This document shows, one piece after another, positions 24,309 to 32,653 of a stretch of DNA of 64,000 nucleotides. Where the stretch lies: the NCBI GenBank assembly GCA_020632795.1, contig JACKEV010000018.1, forward strand, positions 124,001-188,000. The letters are read 5' to 3'. The notes under the pieces are model-generated. The model ran no database searches, was not told where the DNA came from, and saw only the letters and a list, made by a program, of their open reading frames with translations. The stretch's first letter is position 1; every line of letters starts with the position of its first letter. Source of the stretch: Alphaproteobacteria bacterium (GTDB lineage Bacteria > Myxococcota_A > UBA796 > CAJQPC01). The translations under genes were made by a program, and so were the position numbers.

Positions 24309-26161
24309 CCGAGCTGAGGACCGGCCGGATCCACATCGCGCTCGACGGACCCCTGCTGGTGGGCGGGCACACCCCGCCGCCGTCGGGCTTCCACGCCGCG
24401 ACCGCGCGCTCCGAAGCGGGGGTGCTCATCCCGGCCTCGGCCCTGAAGGGGGCCATCCGGGAGGCGGTGTGGCGCCGCGCCAGGACCGAGTGGGAGGAGC
24501 GGCTCACCTCCTCGGAAGAGAAGCGGGCCACCAGGGAGGCGGTGAAGCCGGTCTGCGAGCCCTGGCAGCCCTGGAAAGAACGGAAGAGCGGCTGCGACGT
24601 CAATCCCTGCCGGATCTGCCGCATCTTCGGAGCACCGGGCGCCGATCGTCCCGGCGTGGTCGATAGCATCACCGACACCGGCCGCACGGAGCCGACGGGC
24701 ACGGGCTGGGGGACCGAGGGTCTGCGCCTCACAGACGCCCGACCCGAGCCTGACGCGGAGGTCCCCACCGGCGCGCGCTTCGGGGTCGCCATCGATCGGG
24801 TGACCGGCCACGCCGCGCCGGATCGGCTGTTCCGGCGAGAGGTCGCCGAGGGCCACGGCGCGGCGCTGGTCGCGTGCTTTCGGGCCCGCCTTACCCCCGA
24901 GGATTTCGAGTACCTCCGCGAGACCCTCGCCCTGGTGGACAGCATCGGCAACAGCCGCACCCGAGGCTACGGCCGCGTGCGGCTCACCCTGGAGCAGGAC
25001 GATGAGGTTGAGTCCGTCGCCGGCCTCTCCCTGCCTGAGGGGGCGCTCGACGAGGGCTACGCCCGGGTGGTCGTCGACGCCTTGGAGCCCCTCCACTTCG
25101 GGCGGCCGCCCCTGCCGGGCAGCACCCGGGGCACCGAGCGCTTCATCGCGGGAGGGGCGTTGCTGGGGGCGCTGATCGGCGGCCTGCTGCGCATCGGCGA
25201 GCCCACTGAGGTCATCGAGCAGGTCGCGGCCCTGAGCCTCTCCGACCTCTGGCCCGCGGAGCCTTCCTCGGCGGCAATCTCGACGCCGTTCCCCCGCACC
25301 GCTGGCCTGTGCCGCTGCGGCCAGGAGGTGGACCGGACCCTCCTGGGCGCCCTGGTTCGGCGTCAGACATCCTCCGGCGGCACCCTCGACGCGCTGGACG
25401 CCGCGCTGCTTGACGAAGGGGAGCGGTGCCCGGCCTGCGGTCCGGACGGCGACATCAAGCCACGTCGCGGGGTCCTGGGGGGTGAGCCTCCGCGGATCCG
25501 CCTGGTGACCCGCCTGGCCCTGGACCCCCACACCAGCAGCTTCGCCCACGGCATGCTCTACGCCCGGGAGCAGATCGAGCCGGGGCAGCGCTTCACGGGC
25601 TCCGCGGCTGGCTTGACCCCGGCGGTCTTGACCGCCCTGCGTCGCCTCGCGGCGTCCGGCGAGCCCCTCCAGGTCGGCGGGCTGCGCAACCGGGGGCTGG
25701 GGGGCGTGCGGATTCAGTTCGAGCCCTGGACCGACACCCTGGGCGTGCGGGTCGCGTCCTTTCAGCGGCGCGCTGGAGGGTTCCTGCGGGCCCACCCGGT
25801 GCAGGACTGGCAGGCCGACCGACTGCTGTTCGTCGTCGCTCGGACCCCGCTGGCCGTGAGCGGCCCGGTGGAGGCCGCGCTGGGCGAGGCCCTGTTCGGC
25901 GACTCCGCGCACCGGCCTCTGGCCACCTGGCAGCGCTGGACCAGCCGCTCGGGCTGGGACGCGCGCAAACGCCGCCCCCGCGACGTCCGGCCCGTCGTAC
26001 GCCCGGGGAGCTGCTGGCTCTTCCTGGCCCCCGCGAGCCTCCCGGACCTCGCCTCGCTGCGCCGCCTGGAGGTGGATGGCCTGGGCGCCGACGAGGACCG
26101 TCGCCTGGGCCTGGGCCGCCTCCACTTCTTCCCTGACCTCATTTCGAGGAGCACACCATGA
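24305..26161 (+). CDS. Cas7-Csx10 (Cas5-like) RAMP fusion
   Basis: 618 aa from an ATG overlapping the cas10 stop; GGAGG lies upstream. Residues 1-~232 form a Csm3-like Cas7: VLIPASALKGAIREAVWRRA (~40-58), a zinc-like CDVNPCRICRIFGAPG (97-112), and the G-rich loop IGNSRTRGYGRVRL (214-227). Residues ~250-618 resemble Csx10: DALEPLHFGRPPLPG, FIAGGALLGALIGGLLR, CRC...CPAC cysteines (336-378), LQVGGLRNRGLGGVRI and DRRLGLGRLHFF. Csx10 is the Cas5-type subunit of subtype III-D that caps the crRNA 5' end. Fusion to a Cas7 unit would fix its stoichiometry. The domain border is approximate. Confidence 0.75.
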   Translation: MTELRTGRIHIALDGPLLVGGHTPPPSGFHAATARSEAGVLIPASALKGAIREAVWRRARTEWEERLTSSEEKRATREAVKPVCEPWQPWKERKSGCDVNPCRICRIFGAPGADRPGVVDSITDTGRTEPTGTGWGTEGLRLTDARPEPDAEVPTGARFGVAIDRVTGHAAPDRLFRREVAEGHGAALVACFRARLTPEDFEYLRETLALVDSIGNSRTRGYGRVRLTLEQDDEVESVAGLSLPEGALDEGYARVVVDALEPLHFGRPPLPGSTRGTERFIAGGALLGALIGGLLRIGEPTEVIEQVAALSLSDLWPAEPSSAAISTPFPRTAGLCRCGQEVDRTLLGALVRRQTSSGGTLDALDAALLDEGERCPACGPDGDIKPRRGVLGGEPPRIRLVTRLALDPHTSSFAHGMLYAREQIEPGQRFTGSAAGLTPAVLTALRRLAASGEPLQVGGLRNRGLGGVRIQFEPWTDTLGVRVASFQRRAGGFLRAHPVQDWQADRLLFVVARTPLAVSGPVEAALGEALFGDSAHRPLATWQRWTSRSGWDARKRRPRDVRPVVRPGSCWLFLAPASLPDLASLRRLEVDGLGADEDRRLGLGRLHFFPDLISRSTP

Positions 26162-26583
26162 CCCTGTCCCTGCGCGCGCAGACCGCGCGGAAGGCTGTGG
26201 CGCTTTGCGCCGAAGACAGCGAACTGCGCAAGGCGCTGACGCCCACCAACCCCAGCGCGATGAAGAACCTCGCCAAGGTCGCCGCCGAGGCCGAGATCCC
26301 GGAGGAGCTGCAGATCTTCCTGCGCTACCAGGGCGCCCGCGCTGGCCGCGACGGCCTGTCCACGCAAGCCGCGACAGAGCTGCTCAAGGCCCTCCAGGCG
26401 CTGTGGAACGAGCACGACGACGACGAGCGCCGCATGCAGGCCGCTCGCCACCTCATCGGCCACCTCACCCGGCTCCACCGGGAGTTCGGCGAGCAGCCCG
26501 AGCGAGGTGGAAAGGCCCGCCAGAGCGGTCGGGACCGCCAGAGCGGTCGGGACCGCCACAGCGGTCGGGGAGGTCGTCGATGA
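26158..26583 (+). CDS. Cas11/Csm2-like small subunit with basic repeat tail
   Basis: 141 aa with GAGG upstream of an ATG that overlaps the previous stop. Residues 1-~115 are helical (MKNLAKVAAEAEIPEELQIFLRYQGARAGRDGL...LLKALQALWNEHDDDERRMQAARHLIGHLTRLHREF). The size and the FLRYQGAR element suit a Csm2/Cas11 small subunit that lines the target RNA. The last ~20 residues are RQSGRD repeats from an 18-base tandem repeat, giving a strongly basic disordered tail that could bind nucleic acid. Small-subunit assignment is by position and shape; sequence identity in this family is low. Confidence 0.65.
   Translation: MTLSLRAQTARKAVALCAEDSELRKALTPTNPSAMKNLAKVAAEAEIPEELQIFLRYQGARAGRDGLSTQAATELLKALQALWNEHDDDERRMQAARHLIGHLTRLHREFGEQPERGGKARQSGRDRQSGRDRHSGRGGRR
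26518..26571 (+). repeat. Three 18-base tandem repeats in the Cas11-like gene
   Basis: CGCCAGAGCGGTCGGGAC at 26518-26535 is repeated exactly at 26536-26553 and imperfectly at 26554-26571. It is in frame and encodes Arg-Gln-Ser-Gly-Arg-Asp units. It is a likely replication-slippage site with copy number varying between strains, and is not a CRISPR array because there are no spacers. Confidence 0.9.
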
Positions 26584-27440
26584 GCACCCCCCGACGCTTC
26601 GTGGGCTTCGATCGCATCGTCGCCCGACACACCCTGTCCGCTCGGCTGGTGGCGAAGACCGCGTTTCGCATCGGCGCGGGCCGCTCCCTGGACGCCGTGA
26701 CCACCGACCTGCCCGTCGTGCGCTCCGGCGACGACCGGCTGGTCGTGCCAGGGTCCAGCTTGAAGGGGGTCTTTCGCAGCGCTGCCGAAGGGCTGCTCGC
26801 CAGTATCGGCCCCCGAGATGGCCAGGACCTGGCCTGCGACCTCTTCGCCGATCCCTGCTGGAAGGGCACCGATGAGGAGGAGCGCGCATGGAAGCGGGAG
26901 GTCGACCGGCTGCCCGTGGGCGAGCGGATTCGGGCCAACCGGGAGTGCCTGCAGAGCCGCCTCTGCCAGGCCTGCGCCACGTTCGGGGCGCCGGGCCTGT
27001 CGGCGGTGATCCGCTTCGCGGACGCCCTGGTGGAAGGCGCCCGGGTCTCGGTGCGGGACGGCGTCGGCATGAGCCGCGACCTCGGCCGCGCCCAGGACGG
27101 CCTGAAGTACGACTTCGAGGTGGTCGAGCCCGGGGCCTCCATCCCGCTGGAGATCCGCTTCGAGAACGCCGCTGACTGGCAGGTGGGCCTGGTGCTCGCT
27201 GTCCTCGACATGATCCACGAGGGCGAGGTCCGCATCGGCGGCTTCGGCAGCCGGGGGCTGGGGTGGTTCGTGAAGGTCGAGGAGCCGACCGTGTTCCGGC
27301 GCGGCCTCCAGGAGCTGCTGAAGCGGGATGAAGAGAAGCCAAAGCCCATGAACCTTGACGTCTTCCGTGATGCCCTGTTCATCGGCCTCACGGAAGACCG
27401 CCCCCTTCCTGTCGGCCCTCGGCCTCTGGAGGCGCGCTGA
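26580..27440 (+). CDS. Csm3-like Cas7 RAMP, catalytic Asp present
   Basis: 286 aa; the ATG overlaps the previous TGA. It is closest of the set to Csm3: AFRIGAGRSLDAVTTDLPVV, then RLVVPGSSLKGVFRSAAEGL. D43 in TTDLPVV lines up with the target-RNA-cleaving Asp33 of Streptococcus Csm3 (AIDSPVI). Cys-rich CLQSRLCQACATFGAPG is the zinc element, FADALVEGARVSVRDGVGMSRDLGRA the thumb region, and GGFGSRGLGWF the G-rich loop. It should form the crRNA-binding backbone and cut target RNA at 6-nt steps. The activity is inferred from the alignment by eye. Confidence 0.82.
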   Translation: MSTPRRFVGFDRIVARHTLSARLVAKTAFRIGAGRSLDAVTTDLPVVRSGDDRLVVPGSSLKGVFRSAAEGLLASIGPRDGQDLACDLFADPCWKGTDEEERAWKREVDRLPVGERIRANRECLQSRLCQACATFGAPGLSAVIRFADALVEGARVSVRDGVGMSRDLGRAQDGLKYDFEVVEPGASIPLEIRFENAADWQVGLVLAVLDMIHEGEVRIGGFGSRGLGWFVKVEEPTVFRRGLQELLKRDEEKPKPMNLDVFRDALFIGLTEDRPLPVGPRPLEAR

Positions 27441-28366
27441 TGCACCGGCTCAAGCTCAACCAGCTTCACCTCACTTTGGACCTTTTCCCGGTGGGCGGCT
27501 TCCTGATCGCCACCGGCGACAAGGGCGCGGCCCTGCTCCACCCCGAGCGGCCCGACCGCAGCCCCATGCGGATCCGCGCGCAGCACCCGGGGACCGGGGT
27601 GTTGGACGAAACCGTCTATATGCCTGGAAGTACTATTAAAGGCTGCTTCAGATCGTCTGCGGAGCGCGCGCTGCGCACGCTCCAGGCTGCGATGGCTTGC
27701 GACCCCTGGGATCGGCACAGCGCCTGCCGCCGCCGCCAGGGTCGCGGCGAGTCCGACGCCCAGGTCCACGCGCGTCAGTGCATGGTCTGTCGAACCTTCG
27801 GCAGCCAGCAGACCGGAGGGCATCTGCACTTCACCGACGCTCTACCCCCGGACGCCGGGTCCTGGGACGCCGCCAACCGGACCCGCGTGCGCTCCGGGGT
27901 GTCCATCGACCGCCGCACGGGGGGCCCCGCCCAGGGCAAGCTCTACGACGCCGAGCTGGTCACCGGCGGCGCGTTCCGGGCCCACCTGCACCTGGAGAAC
28001 TACCAGATCTGGCAGCTCGCGCTGCTGGGCACCCTGGTCGAGGATCTGGACGCGGGGGAGCTTCGGCTCGGCTCGGGGCAGACCCGGGGGCTGGGGGGCT
28101 TCCGGGCGCGGATCGTCGCCCTGGAGCACTGGCAGGCCGGCGGGAAGGTCCGGTCGCCGGCCGGGGTCGGCGCGCTGCGGCCGGATCTGGCGCCGGCCTA
28201 CGGATGGCTCGATGACGGCGCCCTTGATGTGGAGGAGCCAGGTCGACCCTCTCGCGGCGGGCTGCGGTGGCGCTGGGAGGGCGAGGCTGGCGCCGCGGTG
28301 TTGGAGCGGTCCCAGGAGCCCGGGTGGGCGGCGCTGAGTCAGCGCGCGGTCCGAGGTGAGGCATGA
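27440..28366 (+). CDS. Cas7-like RAMP protein (second backbone subunit)
   Basis: 308 aa, starting in an ATGA overlap. RAMP hallmarks are VYMPGSTIKGCFRSSAERALR (60-79), zinc-like CMVCRTFGSQQ (114-123), FTDALPPD, SIDRRTGGPAQGKLYDAELV, and the G-loop LGSGQTRGLGGFRARI (210-225). D56 in GVLDETVY precedes the PGST motif by only a few residues, a shorter spacing than in Csm3, so its catalytic status is unclear. About 70 extra residues at the C-terminus are low-complexity and charged. It is probably one of several non-identical Cas7 units in the complex. Confidence 0.78.
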   Translation: MHRLKLNQLHLTLDLFPVGGFLIATGDKGAALLHPERPDRSPMRIRAQHPGTGVLDETVYMPGSTIKGCFRSSAERALRTLQAAMACDPWDRHSACRRRQGRGESDAQVHARQCMVCRTFGSQQTGGHLHFTDALPPDAGSWDAANRTRVRSGVSIDRRTGGPAQGKLYDAELVTGGAFRAHLHLENYQIWQLALLGTLVEDLDAGELRLGSGQTRGLGGFRARIVALEHWQAGGKVRSPAGVGALRPDLAPAYGWLDDGALDVEEPGRPSRGGLRWRWEGEAGAAVLERSQEPGWAALSQRAVRGEA

Positions 28367-29223
28367 GCCGCTACCCGCCGCCGCCTCGGAACTACACCGC
28401 CCTACCGACGGGCCCGGTCCGGCGGGGGCCGCGTGACGTTCGCCACGATCAGCGGCTCCCTGGCCTCCTCAGCGGCGTGCTGCTGCTCCGGCTGGAGGCC
28501 CTGGACCCACTGCATGTCGGCACCGGGGGGCTGGCCCCCGTCCGGCGCGGCGGGGGAGGGGTCGCTCTGGCGCTGGATCTGGTCACCCAGAACAACGCTG
28601 CGGCGATCCCCGGGTCTTCTCTGAAGGGCCTCGCTCGGTCCACCTACGAGGCGTTGGCGGGGGGCTGCGACCTGCACGGCTCCTGCAACCCGCGCTGCAC
28701 GGCGTGCCTGCTGTTCGGCTACGTCGAGCGGCAGCAGACCTTCGCGGGCCGGGTGGGCTTCGAGGACGCGCTCGCCATCAAGCCCCACACGGTCCCTACG
28801 GTGGCGGCCCCGCTGCCCCAGGCCTTCCAGCCCCGCCGGGCCGTCGGGCGGCGCGTCTACGGGCCCCCTGTCCAGGGACGCGCGACGCCGGTTCGAGCGC
28901 TCGCGGCGCCCGCCGGGACCCGTTTCCTGAGCCGAATGACCCTTCGCAATGTGTCCCCCCAGGAGCTGGGGTTGGTGCTGCTGGGCCTGGGCGTAGACGG
29001 CAGCTTTGCGCCGCGGGTTGGCGGTGGTCGCTACCATGGCCTCGGCCGGGTGGCCATCACGGTTCGGCGTGCGCGGCTGCGGGAGGGGAGGCAGGTCCGA
29101 CCGGAGACGCTCCGCCAGGACCGGCTGGCCCGGCAGGTCGAGGCGTGGCTGGAGGCAGCGGAACCTACGTCGAACGGCCGGGAGGCGCTGACGGTGCTTC
29201 GCAACCCGGGAGGTTCGCGGTGA
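28363..29223 (+). CDS. Cas7-like RAMP protein (third backbone subunit)
   Basis: 286 aa with an ATGA overlap. An N-terminal extension of ~35 Pro/Arg-rich residues precedes the RAMP fold: LRLEALDPLHVGTGG, ALDLVTQNNAAAIPGSSLKGLARSTYEAL (D72 is a catalytic candidate, PGSSLKG 83-89), CNPRCTACLLFGY (zinc-like), GRVGFEDAL, and the G-loop VGGGRYHGLGRVAI. It completes a set of four Cas7 domains in the operon, counting the one in the fusion. Such multi-paralogue backbones are typical of subtype III-D and relatives. Confidence 0.78.
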   Translation: MSRYPPPPRNYTALPTGPVRRGPRDVRHDQRLPGLLSGVLLLRLEALDPLHVGTGGLAPVRRGGGGVALALDLVTQNNAAAIPGSSLKGLARSTYEALAGGCDLHGSCNPRCTACLLFGYVERQQTFAGRVGFEDALAIKPHTVPTVAAPLPQAFQPRRAVGRRVYGPPVQGRATPVRALAAPAGTRFLSRMTLRNVSPQELGLVLLGLGVDGSFAPRVGGGRYHGLGRVAITVRRARLREGRQVRPETLRQDRLARQVEAWLEAAEPTSNGREALTVLRNPGGSR

Positions 29224-29570
29224 ATCTCTCCCGAGGACGTCTGCTCCAGGAAGCGGAGGCGCTGGCCGCCACATTCAGCAGGTTCCGGACCCCGGGCTCC
29301 GGCCAGCCGGTGGCCCCCGCGCTGGTGGGGCAGGTGCTCCGGCTCCTTCAGGACAGCCCATCCCTGGAGGCCTTGGAGTTGTACCTGCGGGCGTTGCCAG
29401 GATCGTCCATTGCCCAGCGGACCGGCTCCAGCGGTCCCCAGGTCACGGAGGTCGTCCGGAGGGTTCGTGCCCTCGCGGGGGCGTTGCGCGACGAGGCCCC
29501 GGAGCCCGAGGTCGTCGAGGGACTGCGCTACGTGCTCGGCTGGACCCGTCGGCTGATGGTCGCAGGCTGA
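29220..29570 (+). CDS. Small helical protein ending the type III operon, unknown
   Basis: 116 aa from a GTG overlapping the previous TGA (GTGA), with GGGAGG upstream. It is predicted to be wholly helical (RLLQEAEALAATFSRF, LVGQVLRLLQDSPSLEALELYLRAL, VVRRVRALAGAL, VEGLRYVLGWTRRLM). SSIAQRTGSSGPQVTEVVRRV could be a helix-turn-helix. I do not recognise a Cas family; a second small subunit or a regulator are options. Its last 43 bases overlap the convergent membrane-protein gene. Confidence 0.6.
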   Translation: MNLSRGRLLQEAEALAATFSRFRTPGSGQPVAPALVGQVLRLLQDSPSLEALELYLRALPGSSIAQRTGSSGPQVTEVVRRVRALAGALRDEAPEPEVVEGLRYVLGWTRRLMVAG

Positions 29571-30613
29571 GTCCCCAGCACCCACCCCTTCAGCCCCGGG
29601 TTCGCGTCCCCCATCTTCCAGATGAACCCGTCCAGCACGTAGTGGGTGACCTGGGGCACGGACAGCACCGGCACCAGCCAGTGGGTCATCACCGCCTCGA
29701 CGCCCCAGTCCCCGAACAGCCCGGGGTGGTCGCCCCACACGAAGACGTCCCACAGGGCCTCCTCGACGAACGCGAGCCCCAGCAGCGGCGCGAGGAAGGC
29801 CGCCGCCCCCAGCCCGACGAACCACCCCGGGCGCCCCGGCCCCCGCCCGGTCAAAACCCACTTGCGGTGCACCGTCCAGGCCACCAGGGCCAGGTAGGGC
29901 ACCCCGTGGGCCACCACGTTGGAGAGGGTGAAGGCCAGATCGGCGTCGGTGAGCACGATGCCGCCGAACCACACCGCCGCGGTCGTCGCCAGCCAGAGGT
30001 CCCGCCCCGGGGTCCACACCCCCGAGCGCAGCCGGAAGCCCAGGTGCGCCACCGCGAGCGCCCCCAGCGCCAGCGCGGCCGGCGCCAGCACCCCGGCCGG
30101 AAGCCCCGGGAGGAAGTCCCCGGGCATGAACCAGTCGAAGGACCGGGGCAGGTGGACGTGCCACCACAGCACCGGGAACAGGGTCACCCCGTAGACCAGC
30201 CAGCGCTCGACCCGGGCGTCCCAGGTGCCCATCGGCAGCCCCGCCCGCAGCCGGTAGAGGATCTGGAAGCCCATCTGCTGGCGCACGAAGTGGTAGACCG
30301 CGAGGTAGGCCATCGCCGTCCAGAACCACCCGGGGGAGGCGCCGAACAGGGCGGACGTGGCGACCAGCACCGCCAGGGGCGTCAGCGCCAGCAGCAGGGG
30401 CCGGCGGCGGCGCTCCTCGGGGTCGAGGTAGGTCCGCCACAGCGAGGCGTAGACGTGGGCGACGTCGATCGCCAGCACCAGCGCCACGTAGCCCCACCCG
30501 GGCAGCGCGGTGTGCGGGGGCACCGCGAAGCCCAGCGCCACCGCGAGCAGCGCGGGGCCGAGCAGCAGGCCGAGGTCGAAGGCCGGGGAGACGAGCCAGC
30601 GGGGATCGCTCAC
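29528..30613 (-). CDS. Polytopic membrane protein with conserved His in membrane segments
   Basis: 361 aa from a GTG overlapping the upstream stop (GTGA). About nine hydrophobic segments are visible. Histidines recur at helix edges: AIDVAHVYASLWRTY, AYLAVYHFVRQQMGFQ, NVVAHGVPYLALVAW, VPQVTHYVLDGFIWK. This resembles membrane di-iron or haem proteins, but I cannot name the family. It is translationally coupled to the FAD oxidoreductase upstream, so the two probably act in one redox pathway. Convergent overlap of 43 bases with the last CRISPR gene marks the island boundary. Confidence 0.7.
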   Translation of the reverse strand: MSDPRWLVSPAFDLGLLLGPALLAVALGFAVPPHTALPGWGYVALVLAIDVAHVYASLWRTYLDPEERRRRPLLLALTPLAVLVATSALFGASPGWFWTAMAYLAVYHFVRQQMGFQILYRLRAGLPMGTWDARVERWLVYGVTLFPVLWWHVHLPRSFDWFMPGDFLPGLPAGVLAPAALALGALAVAHLGFRLRSGVWTPGRDLWLATTAAVWFGGIVLTDADLAFTLSNVVAHGVPYLALVAWTVHRKWVLTGRGPGRPGWFVGLGAAAFLAPLLGLAFVEEALWDVFVWGDHPGLFGDWGVEAVMTHWLVPVLSVPQVTHYVLDGFIWKMGDANPGLKGWVLGTQPATISRRVQPST

Positions 30614-32298
30614 AGCAGGCTCTCCCCGGTGACCCCCAGCGCCGCCATCGCCTCCTCGGCCGCGCGCACCCCGTGCCAGCTCGCCTCCTCGAACAGGCTC
30701 ATGCCGGAGAGGTCCGTGTGGGCGAAGGACACCCCGGGCAGCGGCGCGGCGGCGGCGCTCAGGACCCCGGCGTCCAGGGCGTGCAGGCCCGGGACCGGCC
30801 GGGTGGTGCCGTGGCCCCAGTGCCCCACATGCGCCCCCTGGACGCGGTCCAGCAGATCCGGGTGGCAGCCCCGCAGCGCCTCGATGGCCCGCGCGGCGCT
30901 GTCGGCCCAGGGGGTCTCCAGCAGGGCGCGGCGGGCCTCGGCGGGGTCCTGGCCGGACAGGGGCTCGTACCAGGACAGGGTGGTGCGGCCGCCGTAGGAG
31001 CCGGTCTGGTGGGCGTTGGAGACATAGCCCAGGCCGACGCCCTGGTAGACGACGCTGTCCCAGGCCAGCGGGACGCCCCGGGAGGCGGGCGGCGCGTCGC
31101 AGTGCAGGTGGACCACCCGCCACGGGGTGAAGTCCGGGCGCGGGGCCTCGGGCCGAGTGACCAGGTGGTCCGCCACCCGCGCCGGCACCGCCAGGATGAC
31201 ATGGCGGGCGTCGATGGCGCCGACGCCGTCGGCCTCATGGAAGACGAGGCGGTGAAGATCCCCGACCGGCTCGACGCGACGGACGAGGACCTCGGGGCGG
31301 ACGCTCCAGGGGAGCGCGGCGGCCAGGGCGTCGACCAGCCAGCCGTTGCCCGCCGGCCAGGTCAGCACGTGGGTGCCCACCGGGTCGGCGGGGTCGGGGC
31401 GCCGGGCGCAGTGGTAGTGCAGGCCGGCCCAGGCGCTGGTTTCGGCGAGCGTGGTGCCGAAGTCGTCGCGGGTGGCGTACTCGAGGGTCCAGCGCAGGGC
31501 AGGGCTGTCGAAGCCCTGGGTGTCCAGCCAGTCGGCGAAGGAGACGCGGGCCAGGACACGGATCGCCGGATCCTGCGAGGAGCGGGCCACCGGGATCGCG
31601 AACGCAGGCTGCCCGTTGGCCCCCACTGCGTGGGTCCAGGTGTCGACCAGGGCGTCCCAGGCCTCCTTCTGGATCCGGTCCGCGGCGGTGGCCAGGGCGG
31701 TGGGCCACAGGCCCTCGATCCACTGCCCGGCGACGTAGAGCCGCTCTTGAGGGGCGAAGCAGAGGTCGGTGTCCCGGTAGCGGGGGCGCCCCTCGGCGTC
31801 GAAGCCGGTGATGACGCCCAGGTCGGCCAGCATCGCCCGCACATGCCGCGCCTCGGGGGAGGGCAGGGTGATGTAGTGGGCGCCCGCCGGGAACGCGCCG
31901 TTCGGACCGTCCCCCCAGCCCGCCGTGCCGCCGACCCGATCCGCCAACTCCAGGAGCTGGACCCGACCCGGGTAGCCCGCCCGCGCCAGGCGCCAGGCGG
32001 CGCTCAGGCCCGCGACCCCGGCGCCCACGATGGCGATGTCCACGGTTTCATGGGGGGTGGGCGCTGTCGGCGGTGGGCTCCACAGGCGGTGGGCGCTGGC
32101 GGCCAACCCGGCCTGGAGCGCGAGGACCGGAGGAGGGGCGGGGGGCGCGCTGGGGCGGCAGCCCACCGCCGCCGACGCGCCCAGCGCGGCCAGGATCTGG
32201 CGTCGACTGAGGTGGGCGCAGGGCAGGACAGGCTCCCGAGAAGCGTCCCCGGCAGGGGAAACCAAATAGTTTATCACATCCCTGAAGGATCGCAACAC
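30610..32298 (-). CDS. Tat-exported FAD-dependent amine oxidase/oxidoreductase
   Basis: 562 aa from a GTG; the true start is uncertain because no good ribosome site is seen. The twin-Arg signal LSRRQILAALGASAAVGC (around residues 30-47) also carries a lipobox-like AVGC. The FAD Rossmann motif VDIAIVGAGVAGLSAAWRLARAG (GxGxxG) lies near residue 90, followed by LLELADRVGG. The C-terminal flavin-containing amine-oxidase motif is PLPGVSFAHTDLSGMSLFEEASWHGVRAAE. Substrate unknown; carotenoid desaturases, monoamine oxidases and protoporphyrinogen oxidase share this fold. It is coupled to the downstream membrane protein. Confidence 0.8.
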   Translation of the reverse strand: MLRSFRDVINYLVSPAGDASREPVLPCAHLSRRQILAALGASAAVGCRPSAPPAPPPVLALQAGLAASAHRLWSPPPTAPTPHETVDIAIVGAGVAGLSAAWRLARAGYPGRVQLLELADRVGGTAGWGDGPNGAFPAGAHYITLPSPEARHVRAMLADLGVITGFDAEGRPRYRDTDLCFAPQERLYVAGQWIEGLWPTALATAADRIQKEAWDALVDTWTHAVGANGQPAFAIPVARSSQDPAIRVLARVSFADWLDTQGFDSPALRWTLEYATRDDFGTTLAETSAWAGLHYHCARRPDPADPVGTHVLTWPAGNGWLVDALAAALPWSVRPEVLVRRVEPVGDLHRLVFHEADGVGAIDARHVILAVPARVADHLVTRPEAPRPDFTPWRVVHLHCDAPPASRGVPLAWDSVVYQGVGLGYVSNAHQTGSYGGRTTLSWYEPLSGQDPAEARRALLETPWADSAARAIEALRGCHPDLLDRVQGAHVGHWGHGTTRPVPGLHALDAGVLSAAAAPLPGVSFAHTDLSGMSLFEEASWHGVRAAEEAMAALGVTGESLL

Positions 32299-32653
32299 TT
32301 CGATGGCGGCCGGGCGGCCGAGTGAAGCTGAACGTCTTCAGAAGTGCAAGAAATAAGACGTGAAAGAGAAATTGATCCGAGTTGTAAATTTTCCCTTGCG
32401 TTGATTCGCAATTATGCGATGATTCTTTCAAGACACGCTGATGCACGGGCCATGAGGCCCAACCCGAAGACGGGTGAAGACGCTGACCCAAGGGCACGAC
32501 GCCCTCCGCTCCCACGACGGAACGAACCGCAGCCCACCCACGCCGTGCCATGACGGCGCTGACGCCCCGATGACGGGGCGCCCTCCTCTTCCACCCGGCC
32601 CATGAGGGCCGCGCATCCTCGTCCCAGGAAGGGCGCGCCTGAGCGGAGACGCC
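32299..32653. other. Intergenic region between the oxidoreductase and PilY1-like gene
   Basis: 355 bases with no credible gene. The section 32340-32440 is AT-rich and probably holds the divergent promoters; it contains an inverted repeat TCGCA-ATTA-TGCGA at 32406-32419. A GC stem-loop CGCCCCG/CGGGGCG lies at 32563-32580. No clear -35/-10 pair could be assigned. Confidence 0.5.
32563..32580 (+). other. Short GC stem-loop in the PilY1-like gene leader
   Basis: The arms CGCCCCG (32563-32569) and CGGGGCG (32574-32580) enclose ATGA. It lies 74 bases upstream of the ATG with no T-run. It could be an mRNA leader structure; function unknown. Confidence 0.35.

Noticed and set aside
26518..26571. Possible CRISPR repeats near the cas genes
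   Set aside because: The 18-base units are directly adjacent with no spacers and are in frame within a gene; they are a coding tandem repeat.
24305..29223. Type III-E gRAMP (Cas7-11) call for the RAMP genes
   Set aside because: The Cas7 units are separate genes and a GGDD Cas10 is present; III-E lacks Cas10 and is a single fused chain.
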